DNA from: Ruminiclostridium sp.
Lineage (GTDB): Bacteria; Bacillota; Clostridia; Oscillospirales; Ruminococcaceae
Direction: 5' to 3'
DNA length: 34,567 nucleotides
NCBI GenBank assembly: GCA_017625405.1
Contig: JAGALB010000062.1
Coordinates: forward strand, 1-34,567
Shown here: piece by piece, positions 8,987 to 15,504 of the stretch
How positions within the stretch are numbered: position 1 is the stretch's first letter
Layout of the letters: each line of letters begins with the position of its first letter
Made by a program: the position numbers and the translations under genes
The notes under the pieces: model-generated
Told to the model about the DNA's origin: nothing
The model's input: the letters and a program-made list of their open reading frames with translations, nothing else
The model's database searches: none

Positions 8987-9484
8987 TCAGAAGCCGAGAT
9001 ATTCCAGCACATCGTAGAACCATTCCTTGATTGATACGAAGATGTTCGTATCCGTGTGTGCTACCTCAGTCATTTTTTCGGTATTGAGTGTTACAAAGTT
9101 GATCTGAGAATTCTGGGTTTTCTGAAGACCCAGCTCAGACGCAGCTATGCTTTCTACATTATCCAGAGTCACCATACTGTCAAGCTCTGCGTTAAGTCTG
9201 TTGTTTTCTCTCTGCTCGGTTTCGAGCTGTGTCTTTACCTCGCTTATCATAGCGGTGTATTCCGCAAGCTCTACCTTGCTGTAAAGAATGGAAAACGCAA
9301 CTGCAATGCATAAAACCGCAGAGACAACCGTCGCAAAGACGCTGCCGTTTCGTGCGACAGACTTCTTTTCGGTTATCCGTATATGGCTTTTCTCTTCACG
9401 CTTCTGCTCTTTCTTCCGTTCGTACTCCTCGTCTACCTCGAACAGGGAAAGGTCATAGGCTAAGTTTGAATTTCCGTTATACAT
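8987..9484 (-). CDS. ftsL: Cell division protein FtsL-like
   Basis: FtsL is a small bitopic divisome protein that bridges DivIC/FtsQ to the FtsW-PBP pair. This 165-residue protein has a charged cytoplasmic N-terminus (about 1-45), one TM helix (about 48-68) and then a heptad-like coiled coil (about 70-110) ending in the typical SIAASELGLQK-type stretch. Sequence conservation in the family is weak, so the call rests on architecture and position between rsmH and the transpeptidase gene. It starts 12 bases after the rsmH stop, with AAGGA upstream of the ATG. Confidence 0.85.
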   Translation of the reverse strand: MYNGNSNLAYDLSLFEVDEEYERKKEQKREEKSHIRITEKKSVARNGSVFATVVSAVLCIAVAFSILYSKVELAEYTAMISEVKTQLETEQRENNRLNAELDSMVTLDNVESIAASELGLQKTQNSQINFVTLNTEKMTEVAHTDTNIFVSIKEWFYDVLEYLGF

Positions 9485-9496
9485 TCAGATACTTCC

Positions 9497-10420
9497 TTAA
9501 ATTTTTTCTATAACCCTTAATTTTGCACTTCTGCTTCTTACATTGTCGGCAAGCTCCGCCTCGTCAGCCACTATGGGCTTACGGTTCACAAGAGCCGCCT
9601 TAGGTGTGTTTCCGCATACGCATACAGGAAAATCCTTGGGGCAGGTACACCCTTCGGTAAGCTCCTTGAAGCGCTGCTTTACAATTCTGTCCTCAAGAGA
9701 ATGGAAGGTTATCACCGAAATCCGTCCTCCGGGGTTCAGCATTTCAAAAATATCATCAAGCGCCGTCTTCAGAACATCAAGCTCGTGATTCACTTCGATT
9801 CTGATAGCCTGAAAGGTCTTGCGGCAGGGATTCTTTTCCCTGCGTACCTTCAGCGGCACATTGTTTCTTATAATTTCCGCAAGCTCGCCTGTTGTCTTTA
9901 TAGGAGCAACAGCCCTTGCCTTTTCAATACCCTTTACAATACCCCGTGCGAATTTTTCCTCGCCGTAAGTGAAAAGAATATGCTCAAGCTCTTCTGCGGT
10001 GTAATCATTGACCACATCATAAGCGCTCATGCCCTCGCCGCTCATGCGCATATCAAGGGGAGCGTCCTCGTGGAAGGAAAATCCACGCTCGGCATTATCC
10101 AGCTGGTAGGAAGATACCCCCAAATCCAGCATGGCGCCGTCTATATGTTCAATTCCGATTTCCCTGAGGGATTCACGGATAGTACAGAAATTTCTGTTGA
10201 TAAATATGGGATTGTAGCCCTCAAGGCGCTTTGTTGCCGCCGCAATTGCCTCTTTGTCCTGGTCAAAGCATATAAGCCTGTTGCTGTCGTCCATACGCTT
10301 TGCCGCTTCAAGGCTGTGTCCGCCGCCGCCTGCTGTGCAGTCAACGTAAATGCCGCCCGGCTTTATGCCCAGCCCGTCAACCGTCTGGGTAAGCAGTACC
10401 GATTTATGCACAAATTCCAT
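9497..10420 (-). CDS. rsmH: 16S rRNA (cytosine-1402-N4)-methyltransferase RsmH
   Basis: This SAM-dependent enzyme methylates the N4 position of C1402 in the ribosomal decoding site. The SAM-binding motif DCTAGGGGHS, the DLGVSSYQLD motif, and the C-terminal ITFHSLEDRIVK block are clear. The ATG at 10420 gives the standard N-terminus MEFVHKSVLL and 308 residues. An upstream in-frame start at 10453 would overlap mraZ and is not preferred. The start lies one base after the mraZ stop, so coupling to mraZ translation is likely. Confidence 0.96.
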   Translation of the reverse strand: MEFVHKSVLLTQTVDGLGIKPGGIYVDCTAGGGGHSLEAAKRMDDSNRLICFDQDKEAIAAATKRLEGYNPIFINRNFCTIRESLREIGIEHIDGAMLDLGVSSYQLDNAERGFSFHEDAPLDMRMSGEGMSAYDVVNDYTAEELEHILFTYGEEKFARGIVKGIEKARAVAPIKTTGELAEIIRNNVPLKVRREKNPCRKTFQAIRIEVNHELDVLKTALDDIFEMLNPGGRISVITFHSLEDRIVKQRFKELTEGCTCPKDFPVCVCGNTPKAALVNRKPIVADEAELADNVRSRSAKLRVIEKI

Positions 10421-10421
10421 A

Positions 10422-10841
10422 TTAAATACCAAGCTCCATAGCAATTTCCGCAAGGTTCATTGTATCCTGACCTGCGTTCAGCTCGTCCCACTTTGCCTTG
10501 TCCCAGATTTCAGCCCTGCCTTCAAGTCCTACTATTACTATGTCCGTGGAAAGACCTGCATATTCACGTAAAGGTGCGGGAATAAGCACACGGCCCTGCT
10601 TGTCAGGTTCGATTTCAAAGGCTGAACCGAACAGGAAACGCTGGATAGCAGCTGTCTGGGTCTGGGGCATGTCCTTGATCTTCTGAACAAGTACCTCCCA
10701 GTCGCTCATGGAATATACCTTTATACATTCTGCACCGATTGTCTTGGAAATGATAAAGCTTGTGCCGAATTCTTCACGGAGCTTTATCGGAAAGTTCATT
10801 CTGCCTTTTGCGTCAAGTGTACTTTTGAATTCGCCTCTCAA
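10422..10841 (-). CDS. mraZ: Transcriptional regulator MraZ
   Basis: MraZ is a ring-forming, AbrB-fold DNA-binding protein that usually represses its own dcw operon. The conserved STLDAKGRMNFP motif near the N-terminus and a second AbrB-like half (GSAFEIEPDKQGRVLIP) are visible in 139 residues. The start codon is TTG at 10841, preceded by a perfect AGGAGG at good spacing; no ATG fits the conserved N-terminus. It is the first gene of the minus-strand dcw operon, with a leader of about 160 bases that contains repeat arrays. Confidence 0.95.
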   Translation of the reverse strand: MRGEFKSTLDAKGRMNFPIKLREEFGTSFIISKTIGAECIKVYSMSDWEVLVQKIKDMPQTQTAAIQRFLFGSAFEIEPDKQGRVLIPAPLREYAGLSTDIVIVGLEGRAEIWDKAKWDELNAGQDTMNLAEIAMELGI

Positions 10842-10876
10842 GCCTTATCCCTCCTTTGCGGTAATTTTGAGCGGGT

Positions 10877-10902
10877 TTTCAACACTTTCAACATTTTCAA
10901 CA
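10877..10902. repeat. Three direct repeats of TTTCAACA, 9-base period
   Basis: TTTCAACA occurs at 10877-10884, 10886-10893 and 10895-10902, which reads as TGTTGAAA three times on the mraZ coding strand. The regular 9-base spacing resembles the roughly 10-base spacing of known MraZ operator repeats, although the core differs from the TGGG/GTGG type. It lies between the promoter and the mraZ ribosome site. Confidence 0.5.
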
Positions 10903-10931
10903 TCAAGTTTTCGTTTTTCATCTGAAAAACG

Positions 10932-10997
10932 GTGGAAAACTCTGTGGAAAAGGTTAAAAAGTGAACTTTTCACCAAAAAAGTGGACAAAAAACCACT
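10932..10997. promoter_or_regulatory. GTGG-rich repeat region in the mraZ leader (candidate MraZ sites)
   Basis: GTGGAAAA occurs at 10932 and 10944, a GTGAA-containing palindrome (GTGAACTTTTCAC) at 10961, and the inverted pair AAAGTGGAC / AACCACTTT at about 10978-10999. GTGG or TGGG direct repeats are the known type of MraZ binding site in several bacteria. Their place just downstream of the promoter fits repression. The spacings are less regular than in classic MraZ boxes, so the assignment is tentative. Confidence 0.4.
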
Positions 10998-11005
10998 TTA
11001 TGATT

Positions 11006-11034
11006 ATTATACTACACGTCAATGCAAAAATCAA
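11006..11034 (-). promoter_or_regulatory. SigA-type promoter of the dcw operon
   Basis: On the minus strand TTGATT (11034-11029) is followed by a 17-base spacer and a perfect TATAAT (11011-11006). It reads toward mraZ, whose start is about 165 bases downstream. No other equally good promoter was seen between the terminator at 11,102 and mraZ. Confidence 0.7.
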
Positions 11035-11101
11035 GTGTGATTTTATTTTTCACGCAGGAAAAAACATAAAAATTTTTAACCCATTTTTGTGGACATTAAA
11101 C

Positions 11102-11130
11102 AAAAAAAGAACTCTCAAATTGAGAGTTCT
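11102..11130 (-). terminator. Terminator after the 11341-12105 gene
   Basis: AGAACTCTCAA (11108-11118) pairs perfectly with TTGAGAGTTCT (11120-11130). Read on the minus strand the hairpin is followed by a run of seven T (11102-11108). It insulates the dcw promoter just downstream from the transcription unit that contains the XRE regulator. Confidence 0.8.
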
Positions 11131-11153
11131 GTCAAAAAATATATTGATTTTAA

Positions 11154-11342
11154 CAAGATGTTGTGGTTCTCACAGCATTTTACCTCAACATCTTGGGTCT
11201 GGCATATTCCGACTGCTTTTCCAGTGGTAAAATTTCCCACTTTTTGTTCCTGCCGTCATGCCTGTAACGGCATAGCAGGTTCTTTCAAAAGGCAGGTATC
11301 GCCTGAGGCGGCTCGCCTCGGTGGTAAAAATTCCCACTTTTT
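11154..11342. repeat. Hairpin-rich intergenic segment with near-identical 22-base direct repeats
   Basis: Two direct repeats, 11224-11245 and 11321-11342, differ at one base in 22; each begins GTGGTAAAA and ends TTCCCACTTTTT. The second overlaps the stop codon of the 11341-12105 gene. Between them are a nested hairpin (ATGCC/GGCAT within CCTGC/GCAGG, 11249-11279) and a perfect GAGGCG-GCT-CGCCTC hairpin (11305-11319). Outside lies another stem, CAAGATGTTG (11154-11163) with CAACATCTTG (11186-11195). No ORF is supported here. It may be a structured 3' UTR, a small RNA or a decayed mobile repeat. Confidence 0.5.
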
Positions 11343-12105
11343 ACACCACAGGTCTTGCGGAGTTCATAACTGCATAAGCGTCTTCAATATTATTTGTTGT
11401 AACCATAACCGCCGTGGATTTGTTCAGATTGTCCTTTGTAAAAATTTCAAGCGTAACATTGTATTTACCCTGATTTTCGGGGTCTGCATTCTCTGCTACG
11501 GACACGAAACCGCAGATATCATCTCTTTCATAGACGCTGACTTCGCCGGGCAATGTAATGGACATTTTCAGCACGCCTACAACAGAATAAGCAACCTGAT
11601 TGTTTAAATTCCAGGGGTTGTAATCCTCTTCATCCAGCATATAGGAACATTTCCATGTGCCGTAAGCCGAGTCAGGCAGACCGTTGCCGAAGCTTTCGAT
11701 ACCATTTGTAAGCTGGTCAAGACCGATTTTAACCTTATAATCGGAGTTATCAAAATTTTCGGGGTCAAGGAGATTCATTCCGTCAAGCTCGTCTTCCTGC
11801 AGCAATATAACCATGCACTGGTTATCTTCCTTGTAAAACTGAGCTTCGTTGAAATCCATATCCTGCTTTACGCATCTTTCGGGAATATCAATCATGATAT
11901 GTCCGTTGTCGGCAGAAAATGTTGCTTCTCTGTGTGCGACGGAATATTCCGTAAAATACTCCGCTCCATCGCCTATGTCTGAAAGCGTTTCGGTTATCAG
12001 TTTATGCAGCATAACCCTCGGTACAACAACCGACACTGCAATATAACCCACCAGCAGCACCGCTGCAATAATTATTATAATAGTAACTGTTTTTCTTTTT
12101 GTCAT
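11341..12105 (-). CDS. Membrane-anchored protein of unknown function
   Basis: I do not recognise the family. The 254-residue protein has a short basic N-terminus (MTKRKT), one TM helix or uncleaved signal anchor (about residues 6-28), and a soluble, acidic domain predicted outside the cell. No lipobox cysteine is seen. The ATG at 12105 is preferred because AGAGG lies just upstream; an in-frame GTG at 12135 lacks such a site. It follows the DUF6440-like gene and the XRE regulator gene in the same direction, and a strong terminator lies about 210 bases downstream, so the three may form one unit. Confidence 0.75.
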   Translation of the reverse strand: MTKRKTVTIIIIIAAVLLVGYIAVSVVVPRVMLHKLITETLSDIGDGAEYFTEYSVAHREATFSADNGHIMIDIPERCVKQDMDFNEAQFYKEDNQCMVILLQEDELDGMNLLDPENFDNSDYKVKIGLDQLTNGIESFGNGLPDSAYGTWKCSYMLDEEDYNPWNLNNQVAYSVVGVLKMSITLPGEVSVYERDDICGFVSVAENADPENQGKYNVTLEIFTKDNLNKSTAVMVTTNNIEDAYAVMNSARPVV

Positions 12106-12186
12106 TTTGTTCCTCTTTTTTCTGTTTGTGCACAAAATATGCGCTTTTTTGTCAACATTTCGTATAATCTTATTTTATTTTTACGT

Positions 12187-12417
12187 TCAGTAAATCTTTT
12201 CGCCAAGATTTTCAGCAATTTCGTCCACTACAACCTTGCCGTCAGGGCCGATGAGTGGCGTTAACGAAGGGCTGTCACCGCCCATAAGAGCATAATTCAC
12301 ACCTGTTTCGGTGTCAACCACAACAGCCATATAATACATGCCCATGCCTGTTAAATACTGTTCGCTTTTGACCCTGAAGCGCTCAGGCTTCTTTTCAGAT
12401 TTGTCAAAAAGTCCCAT
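12187..12417 (-). CDS. DUF6440-like small protein
   Basis: The 76-residue protein has the pattern seen in DUF6440 proteins, with VVDTETGVNYALM followed by SPSLTPLIGPDGKVV. The function of that family is not known to me. No signal peptide or membrane segment is seen. The ATG at 12417 is preceded by GGAGGG at good spacing. It lies between the XRE regulator gene and the gene for a one-TM protein, all on the minus strand. The family call is from pattern memory only. Confidence 0.7.
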   Translation of the reverse strand: MGLFDKSEKKPERFRVKSEQYLTGMGMYYMAVVVDTETGVNYALMGGDSPSLTPLIGPDGKVVVDEIAENLGEKIY

Positions 12418-12452
12418 TTTTATACCCTCCGTATAATATTTTGTCGATATTT

Positions 12453-12473
12453 CGGGCGGATTTAATCCGCCCG
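12453..12473. terminator. Strong hairpin after the XRE regulator gene
   Basis: CGGGCGGATT and AATCCGCCCG form an almost uninterrupted palindrome 11 bases past the XRE stop codon. On the minus strand no T-run follows, so it is at best a partial terminator; readthrough into the DUF6440-like gene is plausible. Confidence 0.45.
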
Positions 12474-12483
12474 TTGCTTAAAA

Positions 12484-13011
12484 TCAAAGTTTTTCAGAAA
12501 GCTCATCAGTCAGCACAAGTATCGCTGTTCTGATTTCACGGCTTTTGAAAATGCCCTTATCTGCTGCATCCTGTGCCTTCTGAAGATATTTCAGAGCCTC
12601 ACGGGGATTTTCGCATTTCTTTGCTGCTTCGAGATATGAACGGGCAAGCACCGCATTAGCTTCATCATAAATTACGCTGTCCTTTTCGAGATGCTCCTCC
12701 GCAAGCTGCGCTGCCACAAGAAAATCCTCTCGCTTATATGCGTTCTTCATTTTTATAAGTGCCTGAAAATCTGCGTCTGCAGCGTTTTCGCTGTCATCGA
12801 AGGTTTCAAGTTCATCGGGAAGCAGATAATTAACGGGAAGCTGCAGCACCTTGGCAAGATATGTCAGGGTCTTTACAGACGGGTTTGCGGTTCCGCTTTC
12901 AATCTGGCTCAACATATTTCTTGTAATGAAGTCGCCTACAACGTCAGACTGAGTCATTTTGCGTGCAAGGCGTGCTTCCTTTATTCTTTTTCCGAGTTCA
13001 ACCGAATTCAT
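12484..13011 (-). CDS. XRE-family transcriptional regulator with TPR-like C-terminus
   Basis: Residues about 8-63 form a Cro/CI-type helix-turn-helix (GKRIKEARLARKMTQSDV, then SQIESGTANPSVKTLTYLAKVL). The remaining roughly 110 residues are helical, with TPR-like spacing (AQLAEEHLEKDS, YLEAAKKCENPREALKYLQKAQDAA), typical of regulators that sense a peptide or protein partner. The ATG at 13011 follows AAAGGAG. It is divergent from the flotillin operon, and similar palindromes (GTAAAT-N3-ATTTAC) lie at both promoters. Inference: an autoregulated repressor that also controls the flotillin operon. Confidence 0.88.
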   Translation of the reverse strand: MNSVELGKRIKEARLARKMTQSDVVGDFITRNMLSQIESGTANPSVKTLTYLAKVLQLPVNYLLPDELETFDDSENAADADFQALIKMKNAYKREDFLVAAQLAEEHLEKDSVIYDEANAVLARSYLEAAKKCENPREALKYLQKAQDAADKGIFKSREIRTAILVLTDELSEKL

Positions 13012-13033
13012 AGTTTCATGCTCTCCTTTCTAT

Positions 13034-13062
13034 ATAATAAAGGTATAGATGCTTACTGTAAA
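13034..13062 (-). promoter_or_regulatory. Promoter of the XRE regulator gene
   Basis: On the minus strand TTTACA (13062-13057) is followed by a 17-base spacer and TATTAT (13039-13034), about 22 bases before the start codon. The -35 hexamer is itself a half-site of the palindrome repeated just upstream. Confidence 0.55.
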
Positions 13063-13063
13063 T

Positions 13064-13109
13064 TTAAATGATATTTATTGATGCATTTCGTATGTAAATT
13101 TAATTTACA
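13064..13109. promoter_or_regulatory. Two candidate XRE operators upstream of the regulator promoter
   Basis: TTAAATGATATTTAT (13064-13078) and TGTAAATTTAATTTACA (13093-13109) are near-palindromes that share the layout GTAAAT-N3-ATTTAC. The first differs at only its two end bases from the site at the flotillin promoter (13283-13297). Placement next to the -35 fits autoregulation. This is inference from sequence symmetry alone. Confidence 0.55.
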
Positions 13110-13250
13110 TTCAGTTTACCACGAATTAAAATAAAAATCAATAGGTTTAGCGTAAAATTATTGAAAAAATCTCGTTTTTGTCGATTTGCACAAACGCAAA
13201 AGCCGAATATATGCGTTTTTTACAATTTTCAGAAATAATGCGAAAACGTA

Positions 13251-13278
13251 TTGACAACTGACGAAAATGTGATATAAT
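13251..13278 (+). promoter_or_regulatory. Consensus promoter of the flotillin operon
   Basis: Perfect TTGACA (13251-13256) and perfect TATAAT (13273-13278) are separated by 16 bases. The leader to the first start codon is about 80 bases. A promoter this close to consensus without a repressor would be expected to be strong, which fits the operator lying over its start site. Confidence 0.85.
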
Positions 13279-13282
13279 TGTG

Positions 13283-13297
13283 GTAAATGATATTTAC
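13283..13297. promoter_or_regulatory. Candidate operator over the flotillin transcription start
   Basis: GTAAAT-GAT-ATTTAC is a 15-base palindrome that begins five bases after the -10 and should cover the transcription start. The same arrangement occurs at 13093-13109, and a near copy at 13064-13078. The position suggests repression by the divergent XRE protein. Confidence 0.6.
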
Positions 13298-13366
13298 AAG
13301 AACGCATTTCAGCAATAATTTAACTATCACGGAAAACAATTTATATATCCGAAAGGTGGTATTTAT

Positions 13367-14023
13367 ATGGAATGGTTATCAACATGGTGGGGAAGTCTTG
13401 ATTTATTCACGCAGATTCTTTACTGCGTATCCATCCCTTCAACACTTATTCTTTTAATTCAGACCGTACTTATTATAATGGGCTTCGGCGACGGCGGTCC
13501 TGACGTGAACCTTTCCGACACATCGGGAATTGACCTTCCCGACTGCGACTGCGGAATGTGTGACGTGACAGATGTTTCCGACGTAGGCGGAGATATTGCA
13601 AATCCTGCCGATATCGGTGCAATGCATCTCTTCACTTTCCAGGGAATTATTACTTTCCTTTGCGTATTCTCCTGGGCGTCTATCCTCACATACATGGGCT
13701 GTCAGCTTATACCCGTTGCACTTATTGTAGGTTTTGTCCTTGGTGCGGCCGCAATGTTCGGTGTTGCGAAGATTATCCATCTCATGGGCAGACTTGCTCA
13801 GAACGGCAACATCGTTGCAAGAAAGTTCCTTGGCGAAACAGGCACGGTATACATCCCGATTCCCGCAAACGCTAAGGGCACAGGTAAAATCAACATCGCC
13901 CTCGGCGAACGCTATGTGGAATTTGAAGCAGTTACAGAAGGCGCAGAAGAACTCACAAGCGGCGAAGCCGTAAGAGTTACCGACATCCGTTCAGAAAACA
14001 TTCTTGTTGTAGAAAAGGCATAA
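13367..14023 (+). CDS. NfeD-like membrane protein
   Basis: NfeD-type proteins pair with flotillins or stomatins and carry an OB-fold next to membrane helices. The 218-residue protein has a TM helix at about 15-38, an acidic Cys/Asp-rich loop (about 42-75; DLPDCDCGMCDVTDVSD) with three cysteines, two more helices (about 87-135), and a C-terminal beta-rich OB-like domain (about 150-217; LGETGTVYIPIPA to ENILVVEKA). The ATG follows AAAGGTGG. It is the first gene of the flotillin operon. Cysteines in the loop could bind metal or form a disulfide; this is inference. Confidence 0.82.
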   Translation: MEWLSTWWGSLDLFTQILYCVSIPSTLILLIQTVLIIMGFGDGGPDVNLSDTSGIDLPDCDCGMCDVTDVSDVGGDIANPADIGAMHLFTFQGIITFLCVFSWASILTYMGCQLIPVALIVGFVLGAAAMFGVAKIIHLMGRLAQNGNIVARKFLGETGTVYIPIPANAKGTGKINIALGERYVEFEAVTEGAEELTSGEAVRVTDIRSENILVVEKA

Positions 14024-14029
14024 ATTTAT

Positions 14030-14863
14030 ATGGATTTCTTTTTTGCTAAACTGAAATACTTAATTGAGAAAGATCCCGTTACAGCATTTTTTACAATTCT
14101 TGTAGCAGTGCTGATTATTCTGGCCGTATGGCTTTACCGCAACCGTACAAAAGGCGAAAGAGGACCTGATCTTCTTGAGTATAACGGCTACTATAAAATA
14201 GCCCACTCATACACGGGTTACTCGATTACTACCAGAGATAATCTTTTCCATACTCTCGATAATTTCTATTATCTGAGAAGCGAGCCTTTCAATATTGAAG
14301 TCATTATTGAAGATATAGCCGCAGACAACGGGAAGATGTATCATGCCCATGCAGTTGTCACTGCGGTTCTGCCGGAAGATATGGTCAATAATGTATGCAC
14401 ACGCTATTTCGGGGCAAGCGGAAACGGAAATAAAACCAGGAACGACTCTTCCGTTACTGTCGGTCAGATACTGGCAAAGCAGAAAAGTGCCAATTATGAA
14501 AAAAGCAACATTTCCGACAATATTTCAAAGCAGAATTTAAGCACTGACGAGCTTTTTGCAATGGCTTTGAGTAAAAATGATACCACGGGATACAACAGCG
14601 ACCGCAAGCACAGAAAAACACACTGCGACGCTGAAATAGATATGGATCTTACAATAGCTTTTTCGGCGGTGCTGAAAAAGCTTGTTACGGAAAAGGGCGG
14701 AACCATGACAGAAGAAGAACTGAAAAAGGTTTTTCTTGGAATGGCAATGCTTTCCGCTATGAATTACGGTCATACAGTTACAGCTGTCCCTGATTTCGAT
14801 ATTATTGAAATCAAAGAGGAAGACAACGAGGTGAAATCAGACAATGGAACTTACAACCCTTGA
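14030..14863 (+). CDS. Membrane-anchored protein with a divergent SPFH-like core (first)
   Basis: The 277-residue protein has one N-terminal TM helix (about 17-36). The following domain parallels the flotillin SPFH core: a PFNIEV strand (about 86-91), a MYHAHAVVTAVLP strand, and, after a polar insert of about 75 residues (about 128-203), DLTIAFSAVLKKLV, a helix, and a closing strand VTAVPDFDIIEI. No coiled-coil arm follows. I know no named family for it, and the SPFH relation is my reading from motif order. It lies six bases after the NfeD-like gene and overlaps the next gene by 20 bases. Confidence 0.75.
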   Translation: MDFFFAKLKYLIEKDPVTAFFTILVAVLIILAVWLYRNRTKGERGPDLLEYNGYYKIAHSYTGYSITTRDNLFHTLDNFYYLRSEPFNIEVIIEDIAADNGKMYHAHAVVTAVLPEDMVNNVCTRYFGASGNGNKTRNDSSVTVGQILAKQKSANYEKSNISDNISKQNLSTDELFAMALSKNDTTGYNSDRKHRKTHCDAEIDMDLTIAFSAVLKKLVTEKGGTMTEEELKKVFLGMAMLSAMNYGHTVTAVPDFDIIEIKEEDNEVKSDNGTYNP

Positions 14864-15407
14864 TATAATTTATTTTACCTTTATCGGTCTTGTTATCATA
14901 GGCGGAATTATTGCAATAATTATTCTCTGCCCTAAGGAAAACAAGCTCAAGGAACAAAAAGCGGGATGTTACCGCTACATAGTACGTGACGGACGTCTTA
15001 TCCGCAGCGGAAAAGCGAGCCTTTTTGAAAACTGGGGCAAGAAACCCGTATACATTGAAAAAGGACCTTTTGAAATAAACGCTTATATTGACAGCGGAAA
15101 GGGTGCTGACGGTCTCAGCTACAACGCCGTTGCCCTTGCAATCCTTTATCTGCCTGAAACCTCTGCACAGGAATCTGCAGAATATCTTTACAGTATAATG
15201 GAAGATATACAGCAGGAAACTGTCTGCAAGCTTCTCGAAGAAGAGCTTACCGCTGTTCTGAATGAGCTGCTCAGAAGCTATAAGGGAGAAAATCCCGACA
15301 CTCTGAAGGAAAGCTTCAGAGAAAACATCATTTCAAGACTTCAGCGTTACGGCTACGACCTGTACTGCCCGCCCACGCTGAAAATCACAGCTGTAAAAAA
15401 CAGCTGA
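14844..15407 (+). CDS. Membrane-anchored protein with a divergent SPFH-like core (second)
   Basis: The 187-residue protein has one TM helix (about 8-29) and then a compact domain laid out like an SPFH core: VYIEKGPFEINAYID, SYNAVALAILYLPE, a helix EYLYSIMEDIQQETVCKLLEEELTAVL, and RENIISRLQRYGYDLYCPPTLKITAV, which parallels flotillin's ISNNVEIELRKIGL-to-INVNVTDI end. It lacks the long coiled coil of flotillin. The ATG overlaps the end of the previous gene by 20 bases and has GAGGTG upstream. The family is not recognised; the fold is inferred. Confidence 0.75.
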   Translation: MELTTLDIIYFTFIGLVIIGGIIAIIILCPKENKLKEQKAGCYRYIVRDGRLIRSGKASLFENWGKKPVYIEKGPFEINAYIDSGKGADGLSYNAVALAILYLPETSAQESAEYLYSIMEDIQQETVCKLLEEELTAVLNELLRSYKGENPDTLKESFRENIISRLQRYGYDLYCPPTLKITAVKNS

Positions 15408-15447
15408 TAAGTACGTTGAAAGGCCATAGGGCTTTCATAAATAAAAT

Positions 15448-15474
15448 CACCGCCGACTCGGCAGTCATGCGGTG
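15448..15474 (+). other. Hairpin in the leader of the flotillin gene
   Basis: CACCGC (15448-15453) pairs with GCGGTG (15469-15474); an inner GCCGA-C-TCGGC is also possible. A second weaker stem, GAAAG/CTTTC, lies just upstream. No T-run follows. In a 97-base gap inside an operon such stems often mark processing or stabilising sites; this is inference. Confidence 0.4.
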
Positions 15475-15504
15475 CAATAAAACAAATCAGGAGGAAATCA
15501 AATT

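Noticed and set aside
10877..10902. Start of a CRISPR array
   Set aside because: Repeats are 8 bases with 1-base gaps, with no spacers or cas genes; a protein-binding array is more likely.
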